Assembly (NCBI GenBank): GCA_903789665.1 | Contig: CAIFEX010000008.1 | Coordinates: 32,485-96,484 of the forward strand | Direction: 5' to 3' | Source of the DNA: an uncultured Clostridium sp. | GTDB lineage: Bacteria > Bacillota > Clostridia > Clostridiales > Clostridiaceae | DNA: 64,000 nucleotides | Part shown: positions 18,948 through 28,306 of the stretch, one piece after another | How the letters are laid out: the number at the start of each line of letters is the position of its first letter | How positions within the stretch are numbered: the stretch's first letter is position 1 | Notes under the pieces: generated by a model | Told to the model about the DNA's origin: nothing | The model's database searches: none | Seen by the model: only the letters and a program-made list of their open reading frames with translations | Position numbers and translations under genes: made by a program

Positions 18948-20969
18948 TTAAAATAATTTATCTACTGCATCTCTTACAACTTTTTCATCTGCCAAATATG
19001 GAAGAGTTACGTGATCCGTACCCGTATTATCCCTGTTAAACTGCACTGCGGTTTCAACAGCATGTTCATTTCTTGCCCACGAACGTCTTGAAACTCCACT
19101 CATCACATCCCAATTTATCCCTGATCTGATGATTTGATCCACTCTGAAACTTCCGTCCAGCACTAAGCCAAAACCGCCGTTTACAGCTTTTCCTATACCT
19201 ACTCCCCCTCCATTGTGAAGTGATACAAGGCTCATTCCTCTGGAAGCATTTCCTGCATAACATTGAACAGCCATATCTGCCATCACATTGCTGCCGTCTT
19301 TTATATTGGAAGTCTCTCTGAAAGGAGAATCCGTTCCACTTACATCATGGTGATCCCTGCCAATCATAACAGGTCCTATTTTGCCTTTTCTGACCATTTC
19401 ATTGAACTTCAGCGCTATGTTTATTCTTCCCTGGGCATCCTGGTACAGTATTCTGGCCTGTGTACCAACTACAAGCTGATTTTTTTCAGCATCCCTTATC
19501 CAGTTATAATTATCCCTGTCCTGATATCTCCTGTTCGGATCTATACATTCCATTGCGGCACTGTCGGTTTTTACCAAATCCTCTTTTTTCCCACTCAGGC
19601 AGACCCACCTGAAAGGCCCATAACCATAGTCAAAGAGCTGAGGTCCCATTATATCTTCCACATAAGAAGGGAATATAAAACCATCTTTTTCATCTACTCC
19701 ATTTTTGGATATCTCCTTAACGCCTGCATCATATACAGCTTTCATAAAAGAATTTCCATAATCGAAGAAATAAGTTCCCCTGCCAACCAGACACTTCACC
19801 AGTTCAAAATGACGCCGCAAACTTTTATCCACTAATTCTCTAAATTTTCCCCTGTCTTCTGCAAGAAGTCTTGTCCTTTCTTCAAAGCTGATTCCCTGGG
19901 GACAGTATCCTCCTTCATAGGCGGCATGACAGGAAGTCTGATCTGACAGAAGATCAACCTTTATATTGTTTTTGACTATATATTCCAGCAGATCAACTAT
20001 ATTTCCACAGTAGGCAATAGATATGCTCTCTTTTCTCTCCAAATAATCCTTTACAATCTTGAATATTTCATCTAAATCAGAAGAACACTTTTTAACCCAT
20101 CCCTGCTCGAGTCTTGTATCTATTCTGGACTTGTCAACTTCAGCTATCACTCCAACCCCCCTTGCTATCTCTATAGCCTTGGGCTGGGCGCCGCTCATTC
20201 CTCCAAGTCCCGAACTTACAAACAAATGGCCGCTTAAATCACCATCGTTTGGAATGCCAAGTTTAAGCCTCCCTGCATTTAACAGAGTATTGAAAGTTCC
20301 ATGAACTATTCCCTGCGGTCCTATATACATCCAACCGCCGGCAGTCATCTGTCCATAATTTGCTACACCCATTTCCTCCGCAACTTCCCAATCTTTCTCG
20401 TTGTCAAACATACCCACCATGAGTGCATTTGTTATTATAACTCTGGGTGCTTCAGGTTTTGATCTGAAAAGTCCAAGAGGGTGGCCGGATTCCACAACCA
20501 AGGTCTGATCCCGGGTCATAACTTCAAGATATTTTTTTATAAGCCTGTACTGCATCCAGTTTTGACATACACTTCCCGTTTCACCATAAGTAACAAGTTC
20601 ATAAGGATACAGTCCGACTTCAAAATCCAGATTGTTGTCTATCATAACCTGAAAAGCTTTACCTTCTACGCAATTTCCTTTATATTCATTGATTGGTCTT
20701 CCATAGATCCTACCTTCAGGTCTAAATCTATATCCATAAATTCTTCCCCTTGTAGTCAGCTCTTTTAAAAATTCCGGTATCAATTTCTCATGGTATTTAG
20801 GAGGAATATATCTCAGAGCATTTTTTAGGGCAGTTTCAGTCTGTAATTTTGTCAGATTAAATCCCCTATCCGGAGCTCTCCTTATTCCTTCCACAAATTT
20901 GGGCATTTCAGGCAGTTCATCATCTAATTTTACGGTCATAGCACTGCTGATATCCGCATTATCAATCAT
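18948..20969 (-). CDS. hutU: Urocanate hydratase
   Basis: A 673-residue NAD-dependent enzyme adding water to urocanate. SGLGGMSGAQPKA and RDHHDVSGTDSPFRET are urocanase NAD-site and active-site motifs. About 670 residues is the longer urocanase form, against about 555 in Pseudomonas and Bacillus. The ATG at 20969 has AGGAGG 8 nt upstream. It is the first gene of the hut operon and is divergent from the large BTAD regulator. Confidence 0.95.
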   Translation of the reverse strand: MIDNADISSAMTVKLDDELPEMPKFVEGIRRAPDRGFNLTKLQTETALKNALRYIPPKYHEKLIPEFLKELTTRGRIYGYRFRPEGRIYGRPINEYKGNCVEGKAFQVMIDNNLDFEVGLYPYELVTYGETGSVCQNWMQYRLIKKYLEVMTRDQTLVVESGHPLGLFRSKPEAPRVIITNALMVGMFDNEKDWEVAEEMGVANYGQMTAGGWMYIGPQGIVHGTFNTLLNAGRLKLGIPNDGDLSGHLFVSSGLGGMSGAQPKAIEIARGVGVIAEVDKSRIDTRLEQGWVKKCSSDLDEIFKIVKDYLERKESISIAYCGNIVDLLEYIVKNNIKVDLLSDQTSCHAAYEGGYCPQGISFEERTRLLAEDRGKFRELVDKSLRRHFELVKCLVGRGTYFFDYGNSFMKAVYDAGVKEISKNGVDEKDGFIFPSYVEDIMGPQLFDYGYGPFRWVCLSGKKEDLVKTDSAAMECIDPNRRYQDRDNYNWIRDAEKNQLVVGTQARILYQDAQGRINIALKFNEMVRKGKIGPVMIGRDHHDVSGTDSPFRETSNIKDGSNVMADMAVQCYAGNASRGMSLVSLHNGGGVGIGKAVNGGFGLVLDGSFRVDQIIRSGINWDVMSGVSRRSWARNEHAVETAVQFNRDNTGTDHVTLPYLADEKVVRDAVDKLF

Positions 20970-20993
20970 AATATTTACCTCCTGTAAGACTAA

Positions 20994-21021
20994 ATTGTAC
21001 ATATATGAAAATGATATTCAA
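20994..21021 (-). promoter_or_regulatory. Candidate promoter of the hut operon
   Basis: On the minus strand a TTGAAT -35-like hexamer and a TACAAT -10-like hexamer are separated by 16 bp, 25 bp before the hutU start. The intergenic space of about 250 bp to the divergent regulator is the natural place for its operator. No clear operator repeat could be defined. Confidence 0.35.
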
Positions 21022-21217
21022 TTATTTAAATATTGTATCAATTTCATCTATTTATATGCTACCTTAAATGCATCTCCAGAAAGTCAATACAAATTAAAAT
21101 TTGATTTTTAAAATTCTGTATTTTTCATATATTGAAGACGTTTTATATTTAATTCCATGCAAATACTATGTTATAATATATTTAAATAGTCTGCCTACTA
21201 AAAGGAAGGGATGTATA

Positions 21218-24200
21218 GTGAATATTATAAATATAAAAATGTTTGGTAATTTTGAAGTGAATATGAACCATGTAAAAATCCTATTTCCCTATAATAAAGC
21301 ACAGGCTCTTTTTTGTTATTTAATTATAAATAAAGAATGTACAAGAGATAAACTGGCCGGCCTTTTCTGGCCCGAGGAAGAAGAAAGTAACGCTAAGAAA
21401 AATTTAAGAAATGCCCTGTATAAAATAAAAAAAACATTTAATTTTGAGGTATTGATATCGCCGAGGAAATCAACTGTCATGATAAATCCACACATAGTTA
21501 TAAAATCTGACGTGATTGACTTTTTAGAAGATAAAAATGAAATCGGACTGTATACGGCACCTTTTTTATCCGGATTTTACGTAAAAAATGCGGAAAGTTT
21601 TCAAAATTGGCTGATTGAATACAGAGAATACCTGCAGCATATATATATACGGAGACTTAAGTCAAAAATATCCCTGGAGGAAAAAAACAAGAACTACGAT
21701 AAAATTGAAAATTACTGTAGAATGCTCATAAGAACTGATGAATTTGATGAAGATTCCTACAGAAAATTAATGTACAGTTTAATGTACGAGGGCAAATTGA
21801 ACAAAGCCGTTGAAACCTATAACAAACTCTCAGAAATTTTAAACAGTGAATTAAACATAGAACCTTCCAGAGAAACAAAAAAGTTATTCAAGGAAATTCT
21901 AAATAAAATAGGATACACACACAGCAACCTAAAGCATCAAAAATTTTTCTTTGGAAGACGCGGTGAATTAAAATTTCTCCAGACAAATTATTTTAAGTTC
22001 ATCAACAACATAGAAACTAAATCTGTTTTAATATTGGGAGAGGCCGGCATCGGTAAAACGAAACTAAAGGAAAAATTCCTGGAAAATATAACTGGAAGCA
22101 GCATATATGTTTTTGAAACATGCTGTTATCAATTTGAAAAGGAATATATACTAAAGCCGTGGAATTCCATAATATCAAACCTGGCAAAAATAATCGAATC
22201 AGATAAAATAGCTCTGCCCCAGGGATATGAAAACATAATAGGCAACTTTTTCCCACAATTTAGCAAAAACTGTTCCATTGATTCAAAACTTATAGAAAAC
22301 AACAACAGTTTAAAATACGAGGTCATTATAAATACCATAGAAAATGTTTTCAAAAATCTCGGCAGTAGGAAAAAAATTCTGCTTGTATTTGAAGACATCC
22401 AGTGGATCGATTCAATGAGTTTGTCACTTTTAGGCAGCATAATCTTAAGTAAAAATAAAAATATAATTTTGCTTGCCACCTCTAGAAAAGAAAGGAATGA
22501 AGAACTGGATAAATTTATTACTTCAATGAAAATGCATGACAAGATAAAAATCATTGAACTATACAGGCTCGGATTTAAAGAGACTGAAAATTTTATAAAA
22601 CAAGCTCTTCCAAATCATAATCTGAATAAAAAAATGGTCAAAAAAATTTATAATGAAACAGAAGGAAATCTATTTTTTTTAACTGAATACATGAATATAA
22701 TAAAATCAAATGGAAATATAAATATAATGTCCTCAAAAATGCAGGACATACTAAAGAGCAGATATCTGGATGTATCTGAAAACGGAAGAAAAATTTTAAA
22801 TATATGCTCTATGTTTTTCGATGAAACCCCTCTTTATATACTGGTAAAATTAATGCATAAAGACGAATTGGAAATAATGGACATGCTTCAGGAGCTGGAG
22901 GACAAATTTATACTTACAGAAGCCTTAGGTGAGAATAATATAAATTTAAAGTTCACTCACCAGAAATTAAGAGAGTTTATATATTCAAATCAATCTATGG
23001 CAAGGAAAAAAATACTGCACAACAAAATAGGAAATATCTTCGAAAAAAGCCTTTCCGGCAATAAAAACGATTTAAACATATATTACAAACTGATATACCA
23101 TTTTTCAAATGCCGGCAATTATGTGAAAAAGCTTAAATATATAATGAAAAGTCTAAATGTATATCTTGGGTTCAGCCATGAACTTTTTCCGGTACTCTAT
23201 TACAATAACACCAAATACAGCAGTTTGTATTTTAGCGATGAAAAGGCTCTAAACAGCATGAACAAAACAGAAAAGCTTTTGAATAAAATTAAAAGTCAAA
23301 CCGATTCCAAAGAAACTACACTGCTGGAAATCACATTTCTTCACATGAAGGGAAGATATTTAATCCGGGTGGGAGAATACAAAGAAGGTACTTCAATAAT
23401 AAAAAGCATGATAGATAAGGCACTTCAGATAGAAAATGTCAATTATGCCCTTGAAGGTTATAAACAGATGATCTACTACTGTATACAAACCTATGATGTA
23501 AAGGACATGATACTGTACGTAAATTTGGCACTTGATATTGCAGTATCTGAAGCCTATGAAGATGAAAAAGCCGTACTTTTCAGGTTAAAGGCACTTTACA
23601 ACAATATGTGCGGAAATTACACAGAAGCGGAAAAGCTCTTGAATAAATCCATAGACATACTTGAAAGAAATGATTCGGTATCTGACAAATATGCACTGAA
23701 CATAGCAGCCGCCTATAATTATATAGGTGAAATAAGAAGATATTCCACGAAGTTCCCGCAAGCTATAGACTACTATAATAAAGCCATTAAGATATGTGAG
23801 AAAAAAAAGATAACTTCAACCAGTGCAATATTCAATATCAATGCAGGTGAAGCAGCTTTTGACATGGGAAACTACACCCTTGCAAAGGAATATTTCAGCA
23901 GATCCCTCAAAATATACAACCACTTTGATTTGGTCTGGGGACGTTCCGTAGCGGAAGCTTTCATGTCCTTAATTAAAATAGATGAAGGAAATTTTGACGC
24001 GGCATTAAATTATTTAAAAGCCGCCCATACTCATTCAGAAATGTTAAAAAGCCCCCATGAAATAGGACTTGTATACAGCATTAAGGCATCAATCAGAATA
24101 AAAATGATGGAAAATAAAGGGTTAAATTCCATTTTTCAAAAATATCTCTGTCAAAATATAGACTATTACTGTAAAAGCGGTATTGAATATTTAAAAAGAT

Positions 24201-24271
24201 CTCTGGATTATTATGAGATCGATGTGCTTTTAAAGCTAAAATCCAAAGCTGAAAGTACAGATATAAAGTAA
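21218..24271 (+). CDS. Large BTAD/ATPase/TPR transcriptional regulator, probably of hut
   Basis: About 1017 residues. The order is an OmpR-like winged helix (about 1-90), a bacterial transcriptional activator domain (about 95-240), a STAND/AAA ATPase with Walker A GEAGIGKT (274-281) and Walker B LLVFEDIQW (about 388-396), then a long helical TPR-like region (about 630-1010). This is the AfsR/SARP-like domain plan. Placement divergent from hutU suggests it activates the hut operon, possibly sensing urocanate or histidine; this is inference. The chosen start is GTG at 21218, with AAGGAAGGG 7 nt before it. The open frame extends 39 codons upstream through the promoter region. Confidence 0.8.
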   Translation: MNIINIKMFGNFEVNMNHVKILFPYNKAQALFCYLIINKECTRDKLAGLFWPEEEESNAKKNLRNALYKIKKTFNFEVLISPRKSTVMINPHIVIKSDVIDFLEDKNEIGLYTAPFLSGFYVKNAESFQNWLIEYREYLQHIYIRRLKSKISLEEKNKNYDKIENYCRMLIRTDEFDEDSYRKLMYSLMYEGKLNKAVETYNKLSEILNSELNIEPSRETKKLFKEILNKIGYTHSNLKHQKFFFGRRGELKFLQTNYFKFINNIETKSVLILGEAGIGKTKLKEKFLENITGSSIYVFETCCYQFEKEYILKPWNSIISNLAKIIESDKIALPQGYENIIGNFFPQFSKNCSIDSKLIENNNSLKYEVIINTIENVFKNLGSRKKILLVFEDIQWIDSMSLSLLGSIILSKNKNIILLATSRKERNEELDKFITSMKMHDKIKIIELYRLGFKETENFIKQALPNHNLNKKMVKKIYNETEGNLFFLTEYMNIIKSNGNINIMSSKMQDILKSRYLDVSENGRKILNICSMFFDETPLYILVKLMHKDELEIMDMLQELEDKFILTEALGENNINLKFTHQKLREFIYSNQSMARKKILHNKIGNIFEKSLSGNKNDLNIYYKLIYHFSNAGNYVKKLKYIMKSLNVYLGFSHELFPVLYYNNTKYSSLYFSDEKALNSMNKTEKLLNKIKSQTDSKETTLLEITFLHMKGRYLIRVGEYKEGTSIIKSMIDKALQIENVNYALEGYKQMIYYCIQTYDVKDMILYVNLALDIAVSEAYEDEKAVLFRLKALYNNMCGNYTEAEKLLNKSIDILERNDSVSDKYALNIAAAYNYIGEIRRYSTKFPQAIDYYNKAIKICEKKKITSTSAIFNINAGEAAFDMGNYTLAKEYFSRSLKIYNHFDLVWGRSVAEAFMSLIKIDEGNFDAALNYLKAAHTHSEMLKSPHEIGLVYSIKASIRIKMMENKGLNSIFQKYLCQNIDYYCKSGIEYLKRSLDYYEIDVLLKLKSKAESTDIK

Positions 24272-24305
24272 GGATGATTTTCGGCAGCCGCTGAAAATCA
24301 TCCTT
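24270..24305. terminator. Bidirectional terminator between regulator and ftcD
   Basis: A 13-bp near-perfect stem, AAGGATGATTTTC...GAAAATCATCCTT, has a GGCAGCCGCT-type loop. It sits between two convergent genes and overlaps the regulator stop codon. Confidence 0.85.
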
Positions 24306-24319
24306 ATTAGAATACAGCT

Positions 24320-25216
24320 CTATTCATACAATCTGGATTCCAATACCTGACTCATGTCAAAATTCTCTATTTGAAGATAGTATTTTGCACAATCTATAAG
24401 AGCTTTCATTGGAACCAATCCTATGACCTCACTGCCTATTACAGGTACTCCATACCTTTTTGCCTCCATTTTGACCATTTCCTGTGCTGAATATACAGGT
24501 GTCTTTTCATAATTCACCAGATTCATGGATACCTGTACTATATTTCTTTCAGTCACCTTTACGCCCACAGCTTTAACGTACCTGAGGCCCCCTCCTATGT
24601 ATCTAACTTTTCTCGCTATGGCATTTGCAATCTCTACATCATCAGTACCTAAATTTACATTATATGCCACAAGTGGAAGTCTTGTTCCTATAACTGTTGC
24701 CCCGCTTTTCACATTCATCTTCTGAGGTCCAAAATCCGGTTTCCACTCGGGCTTTTTTATTTTCTCGAAAAATCCCTCATACTGACCCTTCCTTATATCC
24801 GCTAAGTTTCTTCTCTCGAGACAGCTGGCAGCATCTTCATATAAATAAACAGGTATTGCCAGTTCAGTTCCCACTTTTTCACCCAATTTTCTTGAAATTT
24901 CCACGCATTCCTCCGTGGAAACATCCTTAATTGGTATAAAAGGTACCACATCCGTTGCACCCATCCTAGGATGCGCACCCTTATGTTTTCTCATGTCTAT
25001 AAGTTCGGCTGCTTTCCTTATGAGATTAAAGGCAGCACTTTCCACCTTATCAGGTTCTCCCAAGAAAGTTACCACTGATCTATTATGATCTTTGTCCGAA
25101 GAATAATCCAGAAGTTTTACACCTTCAATTTTTCTAACCTCATCCACAATATTCTCAATTATTTTTACATTCCTGCCTTCACTAAAATTTGGAACACACT
25201 CCACTAATTTTGTCAT
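24320..25216 (-). CDS. ftcD: Glutamate formimidoyltransferase
   Basis: A 298-residue protein matching the N-terminal half of FTCD. ECVPNFSEGRN is the family start, and KGAHPRMGATDVVPFIP is the core active-site motif. It moves the formimino group from N-formiminoglutamate to tetrahydrofolate, producing glutamate. It acts before FchA. The gene is outside the main hut operon, behind the regulator, with its own GGGGGAAG site. Together with hutG it gives two alternative ends to histidine breakdown. Confidence 0.94.
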   Translation of the reverse strand: MTKLVECVPNFSEGRNVKIIENIVDEVRKIEGVKLLDYSSDKDHNRSVVTFLGEPDKVESAAFNLIRKAAELIDMRKHKGAHPRMGATDVVPFIPIKDVSTEECVEISRKLGEKVGTELAIPVYLYEDAASCLERRNLADIRKGQYEGFFEKIKKPEWKPDFGPQKMNVKSGATVIGTRLPLVAYNVNLGTDDVEIANAIARKVRYIGGGLRYVKAVGVKVTERNIVQVSMNLVNYEKTPVYSAQEMVKMEAKRYGVPVIGSEVIGLVPMKALIDCAKYYLQIENFDMSQVLESRLYE

Positions 25217-25289
25217 CTTGACTTCCCCCTAAATTCTAATTTAAAGTCATTATAAATTAGCTGCATCTTTAAAACGTCTAAATGCATTT

Positions 25290-26180
25290 TCATCCCCGAT
25301 TCCAGAACAGACATGATGCAAACATTCCAACTATAGTTACACCGGTTATAGTTTCAATCATAACCAAAATACGCACTATTGTGGAATTTGGTACAATGTC
25401 ACCATATCCCAATGTAGTCATGGTCACTGCACTGAAATACATAAAATTCCACAGGGGGTATCTGAGTTTTTCATTCATTACCGACTTGAGTACCAAAGGG
25501 CTGTCGTCCAGAAATGATATGGAATTTTTAACAAGTTCCGGAAAATAAAAATTCAAGGGATAATAAAAATATCCGTTTCCGGGAAATCCACTGTAGAGTA
25601 CCGGATATTCATTTACCCACATATATCGAGTGCATACCTTTTTAAAATCATTACTGAAACTTCTTGTATAAATCCTAAAACTTTTTAATTTTGGGTTCCC
25701 ATCTATCTTATAAAAATCCACCTTTATTCTATAGCTGTCAAATCTTCCACTTATTTTATTGGGGCCTAAATTTTCCACGGCAATATGTGTGATTCCTTCA
25801 TTTTTAAACAATAGATAATAATAATTGGCCCACTCTCCCCCCAGAACTTTTTCAAAAGAAAATACATTGACAAGAGGATTGGAATCATCTACAAACTCCA
25901 GTTTTGCAACAGGTCTTTTATATTCATTTGACAGCAATAAGCTTTTTATGCTGTTTTTGAGCTCACTGCTGCACATTTCAATATCCAGATCCCTTTCAAA
26001 CATATTTATTTTCCTATCTATATTTATGTCATCCTGAAATATAAAAAATTCCCCATTTGACCGGTTTGCAATGTCCCAATAGACAATTCCAAAACAAAGC
26101 AAAACAATTATGTAGAATAAAGCTAAAAACAGTAAAATAGTTTTTTTCTTAATCTTATATACGTTAATAAACCATTTCAT
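25290..26180 (-). CDS. Two-TM potassium channel with a large outside domain
   Basis: A 296-residue protein. One membrane helix lies at about 13-34. A soluble stretch of roughly 190 residues follows, then a pore helix and the potassium selectivity filter TTLGYGD (255-261), then a second helix (about 265-292). It ends only a few residues after that helix. There is no RCK/TrkA-N regulatory domain inside the cell. In ordinary 2-TM channels the loop between helix 1 and the pore is short, so the inserted domain is unusual. The insert resembles nothing I recognise. The filter makes potassium selectivity likely; gating is unknown. Confidence 0.8.
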   Translation of the reverse strand: MKWFINVYKIKKKTILLFLALFYIIVLLCFGIVYWDIANRSNGEFFIFQDDINIDRKINMFERDLDIEMCSSELKNSIKSLLLSNEYKRPVAKLEFVDDSNPLVNVFSFEKVLGGEWANYYYLLFKNEGITHIAVENLGPNKISGRFDSYRIKVDFYKIDGNPKLKSFRIYTRSFSNDFKKVCTRYMWVNEYPVLYSGFPGNGYFYYPLNFYFPELVKNSISFLDDSPLVLKSVMNEKLRYPLWNFMYFSAVTMTTLGYGDIVPNSTIVRILVMIETITGVTIVGMFASCLFWNRG

Positions 26181-26297
26181 ATTATAACCTCTGTATTAGT
26201 TATATTTATTTATACTTATATGAAAAGTTCATTATAACATTTTACAGTTATTTTTTATATATTTATATATCTGAAACAGGAATTCAGAATCAAAAAA

Positions 26298-26342
26298 GCA
26301 CTGCCGCAGTACAGTCAAAATAACCTGACATCCGGCAGTGCT
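26298..26342 (-). terminator. Terminator of the AhpD-like gene
   Basis: A 10-bp stem, AGCACTGCCG...CGGCAGTGCT, with a long loop containing a second small stem, is followed on the minus strand by TTTTTT. It lies 21 bp after the stop of the AhpD-like gene. Confidence 0.75.
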
Positions 26343-26362
26343 CTGCTATGTTCCAAAATTGT

Positions 26363-26713
26363 CTAACTGAAATCCGATTTAAACTCTTCAAGGGACTTTC
26401 TAAGAAGTGTAACTGAATAAGCCATGGAGGGTCCCCCACCAAAGGCCACAGCTACCATGGCAGCTTCCATTATCTCTTCAGGGGAAGCGCCTGCTTTAAG
26501 TGCCTTATAAGAGTGGCCCACAATGCAGTACTTGCACCTGTTATATATACCTATGGCCACACTTATAAGTTCCTTTGTCTTTACATCCAGGGACCCTTTT
26601 TTGAACAGAACTCCCATTGAGCTTGAAAAAGCCCCCATCTGTTCAGCATTGGTCTTGTTAAATTCAGCAAAGCCCTCATTACAATCTTTTAAAATTTCTC
26701 TCGGGTTTTCCAC
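26363..26713 (-). CDS. Carboxymuconolactone decarboxylase/AhpD-like protein
   Basis: A 116-residue all-helical protein of the CMD family. RCKYCIVGHSYKALKAGAS holds the CxxC and downstream His of the AhpD-type active site. Such proteins act as alkylhydroperoxidase-like disulfide reductants, or their role is unknown. The start is GTG with GAGGAG upstream. It stands alone between the channel gene and cysS. Confidence 0.82.
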   Translation of the reverse strand: MENPREILKDCNEGFAEFNKTNAEQMGAFSSSMGVLFKKGSLDVKTKELISVAIGIYNRCKYCIVGHSYKALKAGASPEEIMEAAMVAVAFGGGPSMAYSVTLLRKSLEEFKSDFS

Positions 26714-26791
26714 AAAAACATCTCCTCTTTTGAAACTGTAAATGGATTAACTCTCATATTATATCCAATGAAAAGCAAAATAATGTACTTT

Positions 26792-28207
26792 TTATCTTTT
26801 TACCCTCCACGTAGTTCCACTTTTCGAATCCAATATTTCTATACCCATATCACTGAGTTTATCCCTTATTTCATCAGCTTTAGACCAATTTTTATTATCC
26901 CTTGCTTCCTTTCTTTCAGTTATCAATCTATTTACTTCATCTTCATCTATACCTCTTAAATTCTGTTTGTCATCATATTTTAACAAATCCAGAGAAAATA
27001 CAGTATCAAAGCTCTCTATTAATATCTTCTTTTCCCTGTTTGTAAGCTCATCATCCTTCATAACCTCAAATAGAACTGTAAATGCATTTGGCATATTTAA
27101 ATCATCACATATCTGTTCCATAAATTTTGACTTGTAGCTGTCTATCAAGTTTTCATCTGCCCTTTCGCTTTCATCTACAGTTGAAATTATAGAAGCTATT
27201 TTTTCTTTTAACTTATTATAGGAAAGATGTGCCTGCTGGAGGGCATCATAATTGAATATCAGTTGTTTTCTATATCTCGACTGAAGGCAAAAGTATCTGT
27301 AATCCAAGGGTGAAAATCCTTTTTCTTCAAGTTTTGACAGTGTCAAAAATTCTCCACTCGACTTAGACATTTTTCCCGCATTTGTAACCAAAAATTCTCC
27401 GTGCATCCAGTAATTAACACATTTATGGCCCACCGCAGCTTCCGATTGAGCTATTTCATTGGTATGGTGTACCGGTATATGATCTACTCCACCACAATGT
27501 ATATCTATTCTATCTCCAAGATATTTCAATGACATGGCAGAACATTCTATGTGCCATCCCGGAAATCCTCTTCCCCAGGGTGAATCCCACTGCATCACCT
27601 GGTTTTTAAACTTAGAATTTGTAAACCACAGTACAAAATCCAGCGGATTTTTTTTATTTTTATCAACTTCCACCCGGCTTCCAGCCTCGAGCTCTTCCAT
27701 GCTCAAATGTGCAAGTTTATTATAGTCTTTAAATTTATCGATCGAATAATAAACATTGCCGTTTGACACATAAGTATATCCTTTTTTTTCTAATATCTTG
27801 ATTAAATTTATCATATCCTGAATATGATCCGTTGCCCTGCAGACTACATCAGGCCTTCTTATATTAAGTTTCTTGCAGTCTTTAAAAAAAGCATCCTCGT
27901 AAAATTTTGCAATTTCCCATACAGTTTTATTTTCACGCTCCGCTCCTATCTGCATCTTGTCTTCTCCCGTATCTGCATCGGATTGTAAATGTCCAACGTC
28001 CGTTACATTCATAACATGTTTTACCCTGTAAGAATCATATTCAAGAGATTTTTTCAGTAGATCTTCAAATATATAGGTTCTTAAATTCCCTATATGAGCA
28101 TAATTATAAACTGTAGGACCACAAGTATAAATTCCAACTTTTCCCATGCAAATGGGAATAAATTTTTCTTTTTTTCTACTCATAGTATTATAAATATAAA
28201 AATTCAT
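26792..28207 (-). CDS. cysS: Cysteinyl-tRNA synthetase
   Basis: A 471-residue class I aminoacyl-tRNA synthetase charging tRNA(Cys). CGPTVYNYAHIGN holds the zinc cysteine and the HIGH-type signature, HCGGVDHIPVHHTNE holds other zinc ligands, and KMSKS is present within GKMSKSSGEF. Length is normal. The leader before it is under 100 bp from the next gene and shows no T-box. Confidence 0.96.
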   Translation of the reverse strand: MNFYIYNTMSRKKEKFIPICMGKVGIYTCGPTVYNYAHIGNLRTYIFEDLLKKSLEYDSYRVKHVMNVTDVGHLQSDADTGEDKMQIGAERENKTVWEIAKFYEDAFFKDCKKLNIRRPDVVCRATDHIQDMINLIKILEKKGYTYVSNGNVYYSIDKFKDYNKLAHLSMEELEAGSRVEVDKNKKNPLDFVLWFTNSKFKNQVMQWDSPWGRGFPGWHIECSAMSLKYLGDRIDIHCGGVDHIPVHHTNEIAQSEAAVGHKCVNYWMHGEFLVTNAGKMSKSSGEFLTLSKLEEKGFSPLDYRYFCLQSRYRKQLIFNYDALQQAHLSYNKLKEKIASIISTVDESERADENLIDSYKSKFMEQICDDLNMPNAFTVLFEVMKDDELTNREKKILIESFDTVFSLDLLKYDDKQNLRGIDEDEVNRLITERKEARDNKNWSKADEIRDKLSDMGIEILDSKSGTTWRVKR

Positions 28208-28306
28208 ACTTATCTCCCCTTATTACCGTAACCTTCTTTAGCATTACATATATATATTACCACATTATATATAAATATTACCACAATCGCAATATAATTC
28301 AACAAT

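Noticed and set aside
19263..19835. A 190-codon plus-strand frame inside hutU
   Set aside because: Antisense to strongly conserved urocanase motifs; no ribosome site.
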